Positions 28,123 through 36,834 are shown, numbered from the stretch's first letter. The stretch is 64,000 nt of DNA from Planctomycetota bacterium (GCA_027493525.1 JAOSKN010000002.1:1-64000); one strand, 5' to 3'. Notes: generated by a model not told the origin, from the letters alone. Translations and numbers: made by a program.

Positions 28123-29169
28123 CTACGCCTCGGGCCTTACTTCCTCGCCCGCAAGGACCCTGTTCACCCACTCGGCAACCTGCTCGTCCAGCTCCAAGCG
28201 GATGTGCGAGTAGGCGTCGCGCGTGCCGACCCTGCCGCGAATCAGGTCGAGGACTTCCTCGTAGTTCGTGTAGTTGTGCCGAACGAACGCGCAGAGCCCA
28301 TTGAACCCCGTTTCCTGGTAGTCCGAGTAGCGCATCGCATAATAGCTACCCGCCTCTCGCCACAATGACCCTGCGTCGGGCAAGGGGCACAGGAGCCTCA
28401 ATCCCTCTTGATCGACGATGCCGAAGGTGGCGTTGATCTTTGTCTTGACGGCCTTTTCTGCGGCGGCCTTCCTTCGCGCGCGCGCCTGCTTCGCCTTCTC
28501 CACCTCGGCCCGGTTCGCCTTGATGAACTCCTCGACCCGCCTGCGCTCGTACAACTGCGACGGCGGGCCGCTCTTGTAGTGCGGGTTTCGAACCAACTTG
28601 TCAGGCTCGCCGAGCTTGGCGATCAGCGTGTCCGTCAATCCGAACTCTTTCTTGAGCGTAATCTTGTACACATGGACCGGCGCATAGGCCGTCGCCGCCG
28701 CCTCCCGGCGCTCCCACTCAGCGATGGCCTGGTCCCACGCGGCGTCGATCTCCCCGGGCGTGGCCACCCCGGCGAGGCGGGCCTTCCTGGCGGCGATGAT
28801 TGCGAGTCGCTTCGCGATGCCTGCAATCTTCCTCCGCTCCTTCTCTGCCTTCCGTTCCTCGGCGACTCTGGCGGCCATTTCGGCTGCCCTTGCGGCCGAG
28901 TAGCGCGCCCTCTCCAGCGCAACGTCGTGCGCGAGCGCCTCGCGCCACGCGACGTCGATCTCCTGGGCGGACGCGGTCGGAGACCGACGAGCGATCCAGT
29001 CGTGTAGTCGTCCCTGGCAAAAGGAGGACCACCACGGCTCGTGGGTGATTTTTGATCCTCGCGCCGCTTCGACTAGCCGTGCCAGCCGAGGGTCCTTGGC
29101 GGCCTGCCCCCTGAGACTCTGGGCGCGCTCCTCCTCCCATATTGTTTCGCACACCTCGTCGATGGTCAT
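28123..29169 (-). CDS. Hypothetical charged coiled-coil protein, 348 residues
   Basis: The ATG at 29169 follows GGGAGG. The N-terminal 70 residues are helical. Residues 90-150 form a long coiled coil rich in A, R, K and E (EMAARVAEERKAEKERRKIA). The C-terminal half has YKITLKKEFGLTDTLIAKLG and a compact region near the end (EVLDLIRGRVGTRDAYSHIR). No family was recognised. The TAG stop is followed by an open in-frame tail (separate entry). Confidence 0.7.
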   Translation of the reverse strand: MTIDEVCETIWEEERAQSLRGQAAKDPRLARLVEAARGSKITHEPWWSSFCQGRLHDWIARRSPTASAQEIDVAWREALAHDVALERARYSAARAAEMAARVAEERKAEKERRKIAGIAKRLAIIAARKARLAGVATPGEIDAAWDQAIAEWERREAAATAYAPVHVYKITLKKEFGLTDTLIAKLGEPDKLVRNPHYKSGPPSQLYERRRVEEFIKANRAEVEKAKQARARRKAAAEKAVKTKINATFGIVDQEGLRLLCPLPDAGSLWREAGSYYAMRYSDYQETGFNGLCAFVRHNYTNYEEVLDLIRGRVGTRDAYSHIRLELDEQVAEWVNRVLAGEEVRPEA

Positions 29170-29309
29170 TGACTACCTCCCTGCGCGGAGTTCACTGCGC
29201 TCGCCATCCGCCGCCCGATGCGGCGGGGACGTTCATGTCGCCACTACGACGCCGTCTCCGGTTCACGAAGGTCCTACAATCCGATCGGATCTCCAACCGG
29301 CGCCGGGAC

Positions 29310-29732
29310 TCAATCCTCCTCTTCATCCTTTTCTTCATCCTCTTCTTCGTTCTCATCCAAGAACGGGAATTCCATCTCTCCAACACTTTCAAGGTGCTGT
29401 ACCGGCACCTTTTCAAACTCCGAGATGGCTTCTACGTACGACTCGCGGAACCCCTTCGATCGCTTATAAAGAGTCCAGATCCTATTGATGTCCCGCTTCA
29501 GTTGAGCTGCCGCGTAGCCCATCATTCTCCCCATCTCTGCGTCAGTTCGGGCCTCGCGGGTGAGACCGCTAACGACTTCGTTCTTGGGCTTCTTCCCCGG
29601 GGGATAGGGAAGGTACGTACTTCCTGCCATAAGGCAGTAAATACCGTCCATTTCCGGGAGTTGCCTGGGACCGAACTCCAGTAATCGTTTGCTGAATCGC
29701 AGGAATTCGACTTCATCTTGTTCCATTGCCAT
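29310..29732 (-). CDS. Hypothetical protein with acidic C-terminal tail
   Basis: A 140-residue product with AAGGAG before the ATG at 29732. The body contains LPEMDGIYCLMAGSTYLPYP and a helical stretch. The last 18 residues are almost all D and E with two K, a feature of DNA-mimic or chaperone-binding tails, though here that is speculation. The 140-bp gap on its 3' side (29170-29309) holds only the upstream region of the next gene. Confidence 0.65.
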   Translation of the reverse strand: MAMEQDEVEFLRFSKRLLEFGPRQLPEMDGIYCLMAGSTYLPYPPGKKPKNEVVSGLTREARTDAEMGRMMGYAAAQLKRDINRIWTLYKRSKGFRESYVEAISEFEKVPVQHLESVGEMEFPFLDENEEEDEEKDEEED

Positions 29733-29774
29733 GACTTTCTCCTTGTGGTTATGTCGCCGCTCCTGACCAGAGGG

Positions 29775-30113
29775 CTACCCCTCCAGGATCTGGAGAGCGA
29801 GCGACTCGTTAAACTCAACCTCAGGGTAATTTCCTGCTTGGCGCGGGTCGTCTATTTCGGTGTCCATCCGCCTCTCCAATTCCCACAACTTGAAGCCGAG
29901 CTGGCGATGGTCGTCGTCGTTGAGCCGGTCGGACCGCTCCTCCAGGAGTCGCTGGATCAAAAGGTGGGTTGTCGCGTGCCCGCAGTACAGAGCGGATGCC
30001 CAGATCTGGTCATCGCTGACCGCAAGGTTGTCCGGGAACGGCGCGCCGGTCCTGAGGCTCGACCAGATCCACGGATACATCCGGAGAGCGTCGACTTCTC
30101 GGTATGCCTGCAT
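29775..30113 (-). CDS. Hypothetical protein, 112 residues
   Basis: ATG at 30113 after an A-rich leader with a weak GGA. Helical, with WASALYCGHATTHLLIQRLL and a charged second half. It is one of a cluster of small unknown genes on the same strand. Confidence 0.6.
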   Translation of the reverse strand: MQAYREVDALRMYPWIWSSLRTGAPFPDNLAVSDDQIWASALYCGHATTHLLIQRLLEERSDRLNDDDHRQLGFKLWELERRMDTEIDDPRQAGNYPEVEFNESLALQILEG

Positions 30114-30176
30114 TTTTTCTTCATCCTTTTTCCTCGGCCTTACATTTCGGGCGTCATCGACCTGACGTTCTGGCTA

Positions 30177-30509
30177 TCAGATGACCCTGTACTTGGTAAC
30201 GTCAGCCTCCATTCCGCTCTTCTTGGTCCGGATTCGGCCCGACGTGATCTTGAGGCCCTGGGCGATGGCTTTCCCAAGCTTCATGGCAGCGAGCACAGGA
30301 CACACGACGAAATAGCCTCCTTCCGCCGCAGGCCCGAAAAGAGGCGTGTCGGCAACAGGCTCCTTCTGTACCGAGCGCGTCAGGACGACGGCGGTTTCGC
30401 TCCCCTTCGGAATCTGAACGGCGACGATCTCGTCAAGCCTGATGATGCAGGCGGTCTCCTCGGTCATTCCGAGCTGGATTTCGAGATCATTATAGTCATC
30501 GTTTTGCAT
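30177..30509 (-). CDS. Hypothetical protein, 110 residues
   Basis: I chose the ATG at 30509 because AAAGGAGAG lies eight bases upstream; a TTG at 30620 inside the duplicated noncoding block is also in frame. The sequence has NDLEIQLGMTEETACIIRLD then FVVCPVLAAMKLGKAIAQGL, and looks like a mixed alpha-beta fold. Its upstream region is the first copy of the 175-bp block. Confidence 0.65.
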   Translation of the reverse strand: MQNDDYNDLEIQLGMTEETACIIRLDEIVAVQIPKGSETAVVLTRSVQKEPVADTPLFGPAAEGGYFVVCPVLAAMKLGKAIAQGLKITSGRIRTKKSGMEADVTKYRVI

Positions 30510-30559
30510 GGCCTTACTCTCCTTTCCTGATGCTTCAGTTTTATCGCCTACTCTTCCGT

Positions 30560-30735
30560 TCGATCTACCCCATTCACTTTCCACGATCCACAGGTCCGGC
30601 AAATTTTCCTGATATTTCAACTTAATTCCTCGTATCGTAGACGCGCTGTTCAGGTTAGGTACGGTTATCGGTGGTTTTAATTCTTGGTTTCACACCGAAA
30701 TTGCAGGCTTCGAGAACTCCGCGGCCAAGCTTGAC
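30560..30735 (-). repeat. Duplicated intergenic block, copy 1
   Basis: About 75-80 percent identical by eye to 32183-32355. The core TACGATACGAGGAATTAAG is exact. It covers the last codons of the motif-I methylase gene and the region upstream of the 30509 start. Indels change the frame between copies, so the conservation is of DNA or RNA, not of protein. Confidence 0.75.
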
Positions 30736-31209
30736 CTCGGCTACGTCGACTTCTTGCATCAGCGTCGTGATGTTCCTGTGCCATTTCTTGACGACTTGAT
30801 CCTTGTTGATCGGCTTGAAGTCGAAGGCGTAGTCCAGCGAGCCATTCGGGTACTTGCTTAGAGGAGTCGCTACGATGTTGGTGAAGACCGTCCGGATCAT
30901 CTCCTCAGAGATCGGCGCGGTGTGCGAGACCACCTTGAGGAGCCGGAGCCTGCACTCCCTGATGTTGTCCACCATGATGTCTGTGCCGTAGATGCTCTTG
31001 AGGGCAATCGTGGGTTCCTGCCCATTGGCCAGCTTGCGGCGCAGCACCTGGACAAGCATGTTGCCGTTGCCGCACGCCGGATCGATGAAGGTCTTACTGG
31101 GCTCCCAGGCGGACGGAGGCAGCTTGTCGAGCATTTCGTCGACCAGCTTGGGCGGAGTGAAATACTCCGCGGTCTGGGATCTGCGCTTCTTCCGCTTGTC
31201 GTTGTTCAT
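30655..31209 (-). CDS. N6-adenine DNA methylase subunit carrying motifs X and I
   Basis: 184 residues from the ATG at 31209 (GGGAGG upstream). It has motif X (AEYFTPPKLVDEMLDKL), motif I for SAM binding (TFIDPACGNGNMLVQVLRRK) and the following YGTDIMVDNIRECRLRLLK, as in Eco57I-like gamma-class enzymes. It ends before motif IV. The catalytic NPPY-like motif is on the protein encoded just upstream, whose stop overlaps this start as ATGA. The two are predicted to act together as one enzyme. Confidence 0.8.
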   Translation of the reverse strand: MNNDKRKKRRSQTAEYFTPPKLVDEMLDKLPPSAWEPSKTFIDPACGNGNMLVQVLRRKLANGQEPTIALKSIYGTDIMVDNIRECRLRLLKVVSHTAPISEEMIRTVFTNIVATPLSKYPNGSLDYAFDFKPINKDQVVKKWHRNITTLMQEVDVAEVKLGRGVLEACNFGVKPRIKTTDNRT

Positions 31210-32126
31210 GCGGCCTCCCTTCGCTCGTCGTCGAGGAACTGCAACCAGAAGTCCCGTCGGAAGTAGGAGAACATCGCGTGTTCGGTGCGGAAGGCCGACC
31301 ACTTGGCGACGGAGAGCATCTCCTTGAAGCGATCACTCTCGATGGCCGCCTTGATCTTTGCCGCCTCATCCTCCGAGCCGACCCGGATGGCGAAGCAATA
31401 CTCGGTTAACCCATAAGCGCCTTCGGCATCGATCATTGGGTAGGGGAAGCCTCCCTCGCACAGGATGACCTTGGGAACGAAAAACTCGGACTTGCTGCTC
31501 GCGTAGTAGAGCTTGACCCCGCCGCTCTTGTGGAGGGCATGGATGCAAGGATGCGGGAACGTGCCACTCTTGATCGAGGACGTGCCGGCCCTGTCATGCG
31601 CGTGCCGAGACCGGGAGTAGAGGACCTCCAGCCTGTCATCGCCGTCGCCCGCCAATATGGTCCGGAAGTCGTCGAACATGCCGGACGGGAGCCAGGACCA
31701 CTCGGACAGGTCCATCTCGCGGCGATTCCCGTCCTGGTCGACGACAACGGCGGGTCCGCCATTCTTGGCCTTGTCGAGCACGTACCAGTCGTACCTGATC
31801 TGGGCGCCGAACGTGGCCTTGCCGTCCCCGGCGTCGTGCATCTCCAGGTACCTGATCAACGGGGAGAGCACGGGCCACAACGCGTGCCCTGGCTTCCGCC
31901 AGAGGGGCGGGTGGATGAAGGCGCAGTGGCCGTCATCCTTGCAGAGCCGCAGGCCCAGCTTGACGAACCTGGGCCAGAGGGTGTTGCGCGACCCGCAGGC
32001 GCGCCTGCGACCGGTGCCCCTCTTTGCCTCCTCCCTGGACCGGTCGACCGGAGGCTGGTACGGCGCGTTCATGAGGATGACGTCGAATTTGCCAATCTCA
32101 AGATGTTCATGGTCATTGATTTTCAT
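31206..32126 (-). CDS. N6-adenine DNA methylase subunit carrying motif IV and target recognition
   Basis: About 306 residues from the ATG at 32126. It opens almost directly at motif IV (KFDVILMNAPYQPP, NAPY in place of NPPY), then a Rossmann remainder (GHCAFIHPPLWRKPG) and a long region that should be the target-recognition domain (KSEFFVPKVILCEGGFPYPM). It has no motif I. It is coupled by ATGA overlap to the motif-X/I subunit. The gene order IV-TRD then X-I is that of beta-class enzymes, while the sequence type is gamma-like. Confidence 0.8.
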   Translation of the reverse strand: MKINDHEHLEIGKFDVILMNAPYQPPVDRSREEAKRGTGRRRACGSRNTLWPRFVKLGLRLCKDDGHCAFIHPPLWRKPGHALWPVLSPLIRYLEMHDAGDGKATFGAQIRYDWYVLDKAKNGGPAVVVDQDGNRREMDLSEWSWLPSGMFDDFRTILAGDGDDRLEVLYSRSRHAHDRAGTSSIKSGTFPHPCIHALHKSGGVKLYYASSKSEFFVPKVILCEGGFPYPMIDAEGAYGLTEYCFAIRVGSEDEAAKIKAAIESDRFKEMLSVAKWSAFRTEHAMFSYFRRDFWLQFLDDERREAA

Positions 32127-32182
32127 GGTCTTCTTATTCCTTCCTGTTTCTTTGAACTCTCTCAGCTCTTCTGACAGATCTA

Positions 32183-32355
32183 TTACATCACTCACTTCGC
32201 ACGATCCACATGAGTGGGTTAATTTTCTTTGAATTATCAACTTAATTCCTCGTATCGTAGACTTGCCGCTTGGGTTATGCACAGTCTTCGGTGTATTTAT
32301 TTCTCCATTTCACGCCGAAATTACAGGCTGCTGGAACTCCGCGGCCATGAACTTG
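32183..32355 (-). repeat. Duplicated intergenic block, copy 2
   Basis: Second copy of the block at 30560-30735, upstream of the motif-IV subunit. It also supplies the last 14 codons of the fused methylase gene, in a frame different from that used in copy 1. Confidence 0.75.
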
Positions 32356-34112
32356 GGCGGTCCCGAGAGGCCGGGACGATAGATGACGACGGCGGACGGG
32401 AACGTCGCCGTCCCCTTGCCGTCGCCGAACCTCAGGCGTCCTGCGACGAGCCTGACCTCGGCCGCGTGGGGCAGGACCCACTCATGCCACCAGGCCGTGT
32501 CAGTCCGGGCAGGCACGAGGCACACGACGGTGGCGCCACGGCACGACGCCTCCACCGCCTTCCGCATCCAGTCCTTGATGGCCCTTCCGTATGGCGGATT
32601 GAGCCAAACCTTTTCCTCCAGCCAGTCCTGCTCCAGGCCGTTCTCGGAGAGCGTATAGTGGTGGGCGCATTTCGCGTTCTCGTGCGAGGACGCGGCGTCG
32701 AGCGTGAATCCAAACTCCTCGTTCAAGGCATTGAAGACATGCTGGGGGGTCGCCCAGTCCTCGGATCGCGAGGAGAAGAGGGGCGCGAGACTATGATCGC
32801 CCCCTTTTTTCCCATCGTCGCCTTTATCGGCGCTTCCGCCCTCATCGCCGCCCTTGCCATTGACGGTGTTAGCCAGCGCCAAGCTTGAAAAGGGCAGAAT
32901 GTGCCCTTCGCCTTCCGGGGGCCGCCCCTTGCCATTGGCAGCTTCCGCCAGGGCCTGGCAGACGGCTCTGAAAACAGCAGGACAAATTCCGTTTCCGAGA
33001 ATGCGGTAACGCGCCAACTTGTCCGAGACCGGCAGCTTCCAGTCATCAGGAGCGCCGAAGAGGCGCTTGTATTCAGGTACCGAAACGAGCCGGGTCTTGA
33101 TTGGCTCCCATGCGCCGGTCTCTGGATTCAAGACCTGAACGTTTCCGGACTTTTTGCCTACTCGGAAGCGGACCTTGCCGCCGCCAGCATGACCAGGATG
33201 GACCGCGAGCATCATCTGCTGGATTGCGGGAGCGGTTCGCAGGGCATTGCAGGGAGCGATTGGAATTCTCCTGGCGGCCTGCTTGGGAAGCTGTCCCCTG
33301 AGCTTTGGAAAGCAGCTATTGACATAGGCCAGCCTCTTGGCATTGCCCGAAATCCGATGCGCGGTCTTCGACAGCCAGCGCCAGTTCTTGCCCGGCGGGA
33401 TTCCTCGCATGAGCCATTGCCATTTTCGGGACATCTGCTGGACATCATCTTCATCGGGCTCGGGAAGGCCCTTCAAAGCATCAGGCGCGCAGACATACGG
33501 CCGCAAGCCCTCTCCTTCGCCATGCGTAGGCTTCGGGCGGACAGGCAGGGGTACATCTTCCCGGACTGCAATGAGAAAGGTACGAACGCGATGCTGCGGA
33601 GTCCCAAAATCGGCGGCGTCCAGGGTCCAGGTCAGGAGACGGTAGCCCAGGGATTGGAGGCGGCTGACCGCCATCTTGAACTGGACGGTATTTCTGACGT
33701 TTGGAACGTTTTCGGCAACGTAGAACTTGGGGCGGAAAGCGCGGACCCATCTGACCGCCTGGACGTAATGCAGGTTTGTCCGGCTCGCTGCGCGCTCGGC
33801 GCGGGTAATGCCGCTTGCCGAGGAGATGTTGGTACAAGGCGGCGAAGCGAAGATCACGTCGATCCTCTGGGTAATCGTCTCCTGGGCGTCCCGGATGGTC
33901 GCCGCGTCCGAGGCGTCGGCCATGCGGACGACCGCCCCCGGGTTGTTCGACTTGTACGTCCGGCAGGCGTTGGGGTCGCGATCGACGGCGTAGACGATCC
34001 GGAATCCGGGAGTCCCAAGCGCCTCGGCTACGCCTCCCCCGCAGTAGAGGGAGATCGCGTACAGCAGGCCAAGCGGGTTCGCCGTTGAGGCATCGTTCCT
34101 GGGGAGGGCCAT
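32310..34112 (-). CDS. Bifunctional DNA methyltransferase: cytosine-C5 domain fused to Dam-like N6-adenine domain
   Basis: 600 residues; the ATG at 34112 has AAGGAGGG nine bases upstream, two bases after the previous stop. Residues 1-400 form a Dcm-type domain: SLYCGGGVAEAL (motif I), FASPPCTNISS (IV, catalytic Cys), YVAENVPNVR (VI), QHRVRTFLIA (VIII), RILGNGICPAVFRAV (X). A linker rich in G, D and K (about 405-445) leads to a phage-type Dam domain: EDWATPQHVFNALNEEFGFT, then VWLNPPYGRAIKDWM with the catalytic NPPY, then ATFPSAVVIY. Both active sites look complete. No cognate nuclease was recognised nearby. Confidence 0.88.
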   Translation of the reverse strand: MALPRNDASTANPLGLLYAISLYCGGGVAEALGTPGFRIVYAVDRDPNACRTYKSNNPGAVVRMADASDAATIRDAQETITQRIDVIFASPPCTNISSASGITRAERAASRTNLHYVQAVRWVRAFRPKFYVAENVPNVRNTVQFKMAVSRLQSLGYRLLTWTLDAADFGTPQHRVRTFLIAVREDVPLPVRPKPTHGEGEGLRPYVCAPDALKGLPEPDEDDVQQMSRKWQWLMRGIPPGKNWRWLSKTAHRISGNAKRLAYVNSCFPKLRGQLPKQAARRIPIAPCNALRTAPAIQQMMLAVHPGHAGGGKVRFRVGKKSGNVQVLNPETGAWEPIKTRLVSVPEYKRLFGAPDDWKLPVSDKLARYRILGNGICPAVFRAVCQALAEAANGKGRPPEGEGHILPFSSLALANTVNGKGGDEGGSADKGDDGKKGGDHSLAPLFSSRSEDWATPQHVFNALNEEFGFTLDAASSHENAKCAHHYTLSENGLEQDWLEEKVWLNPPYGRAIKDWMRKAVEASCRGATVVCLVPARTDTAWWHEWVLPHAAEVRLVAGRLRFGDGKGTATFPSAVVIYRPGLSGPPKFMAAEFQQPVISA

Positions 34113-34114
34113 GG

Positions 34115-34846
34115 CTACTTGCCCTCCTTGCAGACGTCGGCCTTTGACTTGGGGGCGACGAGCGCGGGAACGAGTAGCAGGCCCCCCTTGATCCAATCCG
34201 CGAGCGTTTCCGGATTGTCTGCCAACTTTATCCAATCCGCGACCAAGGCCTCCTGATCGGACAGGTTGACATGGGCGACCCAGGAAGGCTTGGACGGCGA
34301 CGGGTCCTCGGGTTTGACGGGGAGGACCTCCAGCGTCGAGAGTTTGAGGGGTTTGTCGCCCTTCCCCTCGCCGGGCTTCTTCTTGTTGTTCTTCTTCTTG
34401 GTTCGATACTTAGCGATACCCGCAGCTTCCAACGCGTCGCTTAGGGGCAAAAGGACATATTCTGCCCTTTTCGTCTTTGAGGCCCTGGCCAAGCGCCGGA
34501 ACTGCTTGCAGCGGCTTAGCCCATATCCGCCGCGCTCGCCCACCTCGCGCTTGAGCCAGGGGCCAAAACTTCCCCGAGGCAGCCGATCCTTTACCTCGTT
34601 TAACAAATCCCCAAGCGCTAGCGCCTTTTGGGTAGATACGCGCCCGACGCTCAGGTACTCCGCGTACAGGTTGCGGATCTTGTCCGCATACTCCTGGGAC
34701 TCGGCATCGGTCAGCGGAGGCTGCCCTGCCATTGCAACCTCTAGGCTGACCTTCGGGCCATCGCCCTTTGAGGCCTCGGGGTTGTCTTCCTTGCCTTCTC
34801 CTGCTGGGTTTACGGGCTGCGGCTGAACTGCGACTTGGGTTTCCAT
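34115..34846 (-). CDS. DUF3102-like protein
   Basis: 243 residues from the ATG at 34846 (GGAGAAG upstream). The central part (KALALGDLLNEVKDRLPRGS then FGPWLKREVG and SRCKQFRRLAR) matches the DUF3102 pattern seen in phages and mobile elements. The ends are rich in P, K and E and likely disordered. It is followed by the fused methylase after two bases, so the two are probably co-translated. Confidence 0.75.
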   Translation of the reverse strand: METQVAVQPQPVNPAGEGKEDNPEASKGDGPKVSLEVAMAGQPPLTDAESQEYADKIRNLYAEYLSVGRVSTQKALALGDLLNEVKDRLPRGSFGPWLKREVGERGGYGLSRCKQFRRLARASKTKRAEYVLLPLSDALEAAGIAKYRTKKKNNKKKPGEGKGDKPLKLSTLEVLPVKPEDPSPSKPSWVAHVNLSDQEALVADWIKLADNPETLADWIKGGLLLVPALVAPKSKADVCKEGK

Positions 34847-35025
34847 TTTCGTCTTCTCCGTGCGTCGGTCGCGTTGTTGCGCCCGAATTGCACGGGCCGG
34901 CTGGCCCAGCCTCCACCTGGATTGCGCACCTCCTCCCGCGGCACTGGGAGGCGCACAAGTGGAATCCGTAGTACCTCCGGTTTCTCTGGGTCGCTGGCAT
35001 TCTGTGTAAGATTCACCAAATCCAT
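34810..35025 (-). CDS. Small hypothetical protein, 71 residues
   Basis: The ATG at 35025 has GGGGAGG seven bases upstream. It reads DLVNLTQNASDPEKPEVLR and ends in a basic tail (RRRRKWKPKSQ). Its 3' end overlaps the next gene by 37 bp. It would be the first gene of the minus-strand methylation operon, divergent from 35169. No family was recognised. Confidence 0.5.
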   Translation of the reverse strand: MDLVNLTQNASDPEKPEVLRIPLVRLPVPREEVRNPGGGWASRPVQFGRNNATDARRRRKWKPKSQFSRSP

Positions 35026-35168
35026 CAGTCTGCCTCCCCAGATGTTGCTCGGCCAGAACGACACCTCCACTTCTCCGGCACTAGATGCGCGCACCTGTGG
35101 CCCCGGTTTCTTCTGGCCTTGCCGGGCAAGAAAGCCGAAAATCCACCAGACTGCCTGGGAGGGCCAAT

Positions 35169-35819
35169 ATGACAGAGATTGAAGTGAAGGTGGCGGAGGT
35201 GCGCCGGATCATCGCCCGCTCGCGCGACCGCGAGAAGGCCAACCGGAAGGACCATATCCTGGCGGCCAACGGCATGCGCTCCCTGGAGGAGTCGGGCATG
35301 CCGCGCGCCCGCATATATAAGGAGGTGGGCCTCGACGACAAATGGGGCCCCATGTACTTTCGGCTGCTTGAATTCTACGAGCTGCTCCAACCCGCCGAGT
35401 TGGAGCGGCTCCATGCAGAGGACGCGCCCGCCGAGGAGACACGCCTCCTCTCCCTCACGCAGGTCCAGTGCATGAACCGCGTCTTCAACCTTGTCCAAGT
35501 CGAGCAGCGCGGGGAGTTCGTCAGGAAGGTCATGACGGAGCGGCTGACGGGAAGGGACATTGAGAACCTGGCCGGAGGGCGGCGGGACTTGGCGTTCAAG
35601 CGGCTCGGCTTGACCGAGGCCGATCTTGAGGCGGCCAAGGCGGCCCTTCCCAGGTCCCCCGAGCCTGCCTACGAGGCGACGATGGAGCGGGTGGTAATCT
35701 CCCCGTCGGCGCGCTCGCTGGCCTCCCTGTTCGCGGCGCTGAGCACGGCTGACGGGATCAAGGCGGTCACGCGCGCCGCGAAGAGCAAGCGTCCCGTCGA
35801 GGTGCGCTGGCGTGATTGA
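35169..35819 (+). CDS. Hypothetical protein next to a cytosine methylase, 216 residues
   Basis: The ATG at 35169 follows GGGAGGG. Mostly helical: VAEVRRIIARSRDREKANRK, LAANGMRSLEESGMPRARIY and LTEADLEAAKAALPRS. The HTH-like helices and the position suggest a DNA-binding partner, but this is inference. It overlaps the following methylase gene by 8 bp. The 143-bp gap to the divergent gene at 35025 should hold both promoters. Confidence 0.7.
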   Translation: MTEIEVKVAEVRRIIARSRDREKANRKDHILAANGMRSLEESGMPRARIYKEVGLDDKWGPMYFRLLEFYELLQPAELERLHAEDAPAEETRLLSLTQVQCMNRVFNLVQVEQRGEFVRKVMTERLTGRDIENLAGGRRDLAFKRLGLTEADLEAAKAALPRSPEPAYEATMERVVISPSARSLASLFAALSTADGIKAVTRAAKSKRPVEVRWRD

Positions 35820-36834
35820 CGAATGCGCCGTCTTCTTCTGCGGCGCGGGACTGGCCACCGCGGGCCTGACGCAGGCGGGGTTCCGCCCCGTCGTCGCGAT
35901 CGACTGCGACGAATGGGCCGCGACGAGCCACAACCTCAACTTTTCTGACCACCCGCCCGTGGTCATTGCCAACCTTCAACTCGGAAGTGCGGCGGATCTG
36001 CCCTCCGTCGCCAGGCTTGGACAGTCATGGGATGGGCTGGCTTGGCTCTCCCCGCCCTGCCAGCCGTTCTCCATGGCCGGCAAGAAGGACCCCGCGCGCG
36101 ATCTGCGGTCCAAGTTGCTGCTGGCATCGGCGGAGGTGGCCGAGGCCCTGCCCAGGGCGTGGGTGGTCACCGAGAACGTCGCCGGCCTCCTAAAAGGAAA
36201 TTCCAAGCCGTATCTCGATGACCTGCTGGCCAGGCACGCGGCCGCGGGAAGGAGGCACGCCGTCTGGCGGCTGAAGTGCGAGGACTGGGTTCCCAACCGG
36301 CGCCCGCGGGTCTTCATCGTGGCGGCGCCCGTTGGATTCCCGGGCGAGTTCCCGGTTGCTCCCAAGGTCACCGGGCGGGCAAGGCCAACGATGGCGCAGG
36401 TCATCGGGCCGGGCTTCGAGGACGTTGACCCGGAGTTCGTCAGCCTGAAGCCGCTGGAGTACCTCCTTTACCGCGACATTTCGCCGGGAGGGAACTGGGA
36501 GTCCACAGAGAGAGGATCGTTGGCCCGACGTTATGCCGGCTTGCTGGGCATTGGCCCCGGCGAGCGGAGGCACTTCCTGAGACGTCCAGGCTGGAGCGAG
36601 CCGGCCCCAGCCCTCACGACCAACAACAACGGGTTGCCCGGACGGATCTCCGCGCTGCATCCGGGTGAACTGAGGGGATTCACAGTCGGCGAGGCGCGAG
36701 CGCTCATGGGAGTTCCCTCCCGCTTCGTACTCGGAGGAAACGTCCGGAATCGCATGAAGCAGGTGGGGAACGGCGTCCCGCCTCCGGTCGCCCGGGCCGT
36801 GGCGAAGCAAGTCCTCGCCGCAAGCGGCAGGTAG
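35812..36834 (+). CDS. DNA cytosine-C5 methyltransferase
   Basis: 340 residues from a GTG at 35812 that overlaps the end of the preceding gene. Motifs in order: FFCGAGLATAGLTQAGF (I), AWLSPPCQPFSMAGKK (IV with catalytic Cys), VVTENVAGLLKG (VI), NRRPRVFIVA (VIII), then MKQVGNGVPPPVARAVAKQV (IX-X). Size is typical. It is plus-strand, opposite to the fused methylase cluster, and forms a two-gene unit with 35169. No matching restriction enzyme was recognised next to it. Confidence 0.88.
   Translation: MIDECAVFFCGAGLATAGLTQAGFRPVVAIDCDEWAATSHNLNFSDHPPVVIANLQLGSAADLPSVARLGQSWDGLAWLSPPCQPFSMAGKKDPARDLRSKLLLASAEVAEALPRAWVVTENVAGLLKGNSKPYLDDLLARHAAAGRRHAVWRLKCEDWVPNRRPRVFIVAAPVGFPGEFPVAPKVTGRARPTMAQVIGPGFEDVDPEFVSLKPLEYLLYRDISPGGNWESTERGSLARRYAGLLGIGPGERRHFLRRPGWSEPAPALTTNNNGLPGRISALHPGELRGFTVGEARALMGVPSRFVLGGNVRNRMKQVGNGVPPPVARAVAKQVLAASGR

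Noticed and set aside
32901..34088. A 395-codon plus-strand open frame opposite the fused methylase
   Set aside because: It is antisense to a gene with all methylase motifs, has no RBS and its translation has no recognisable features; long antisense frames are expected in this GC-rich DNA.
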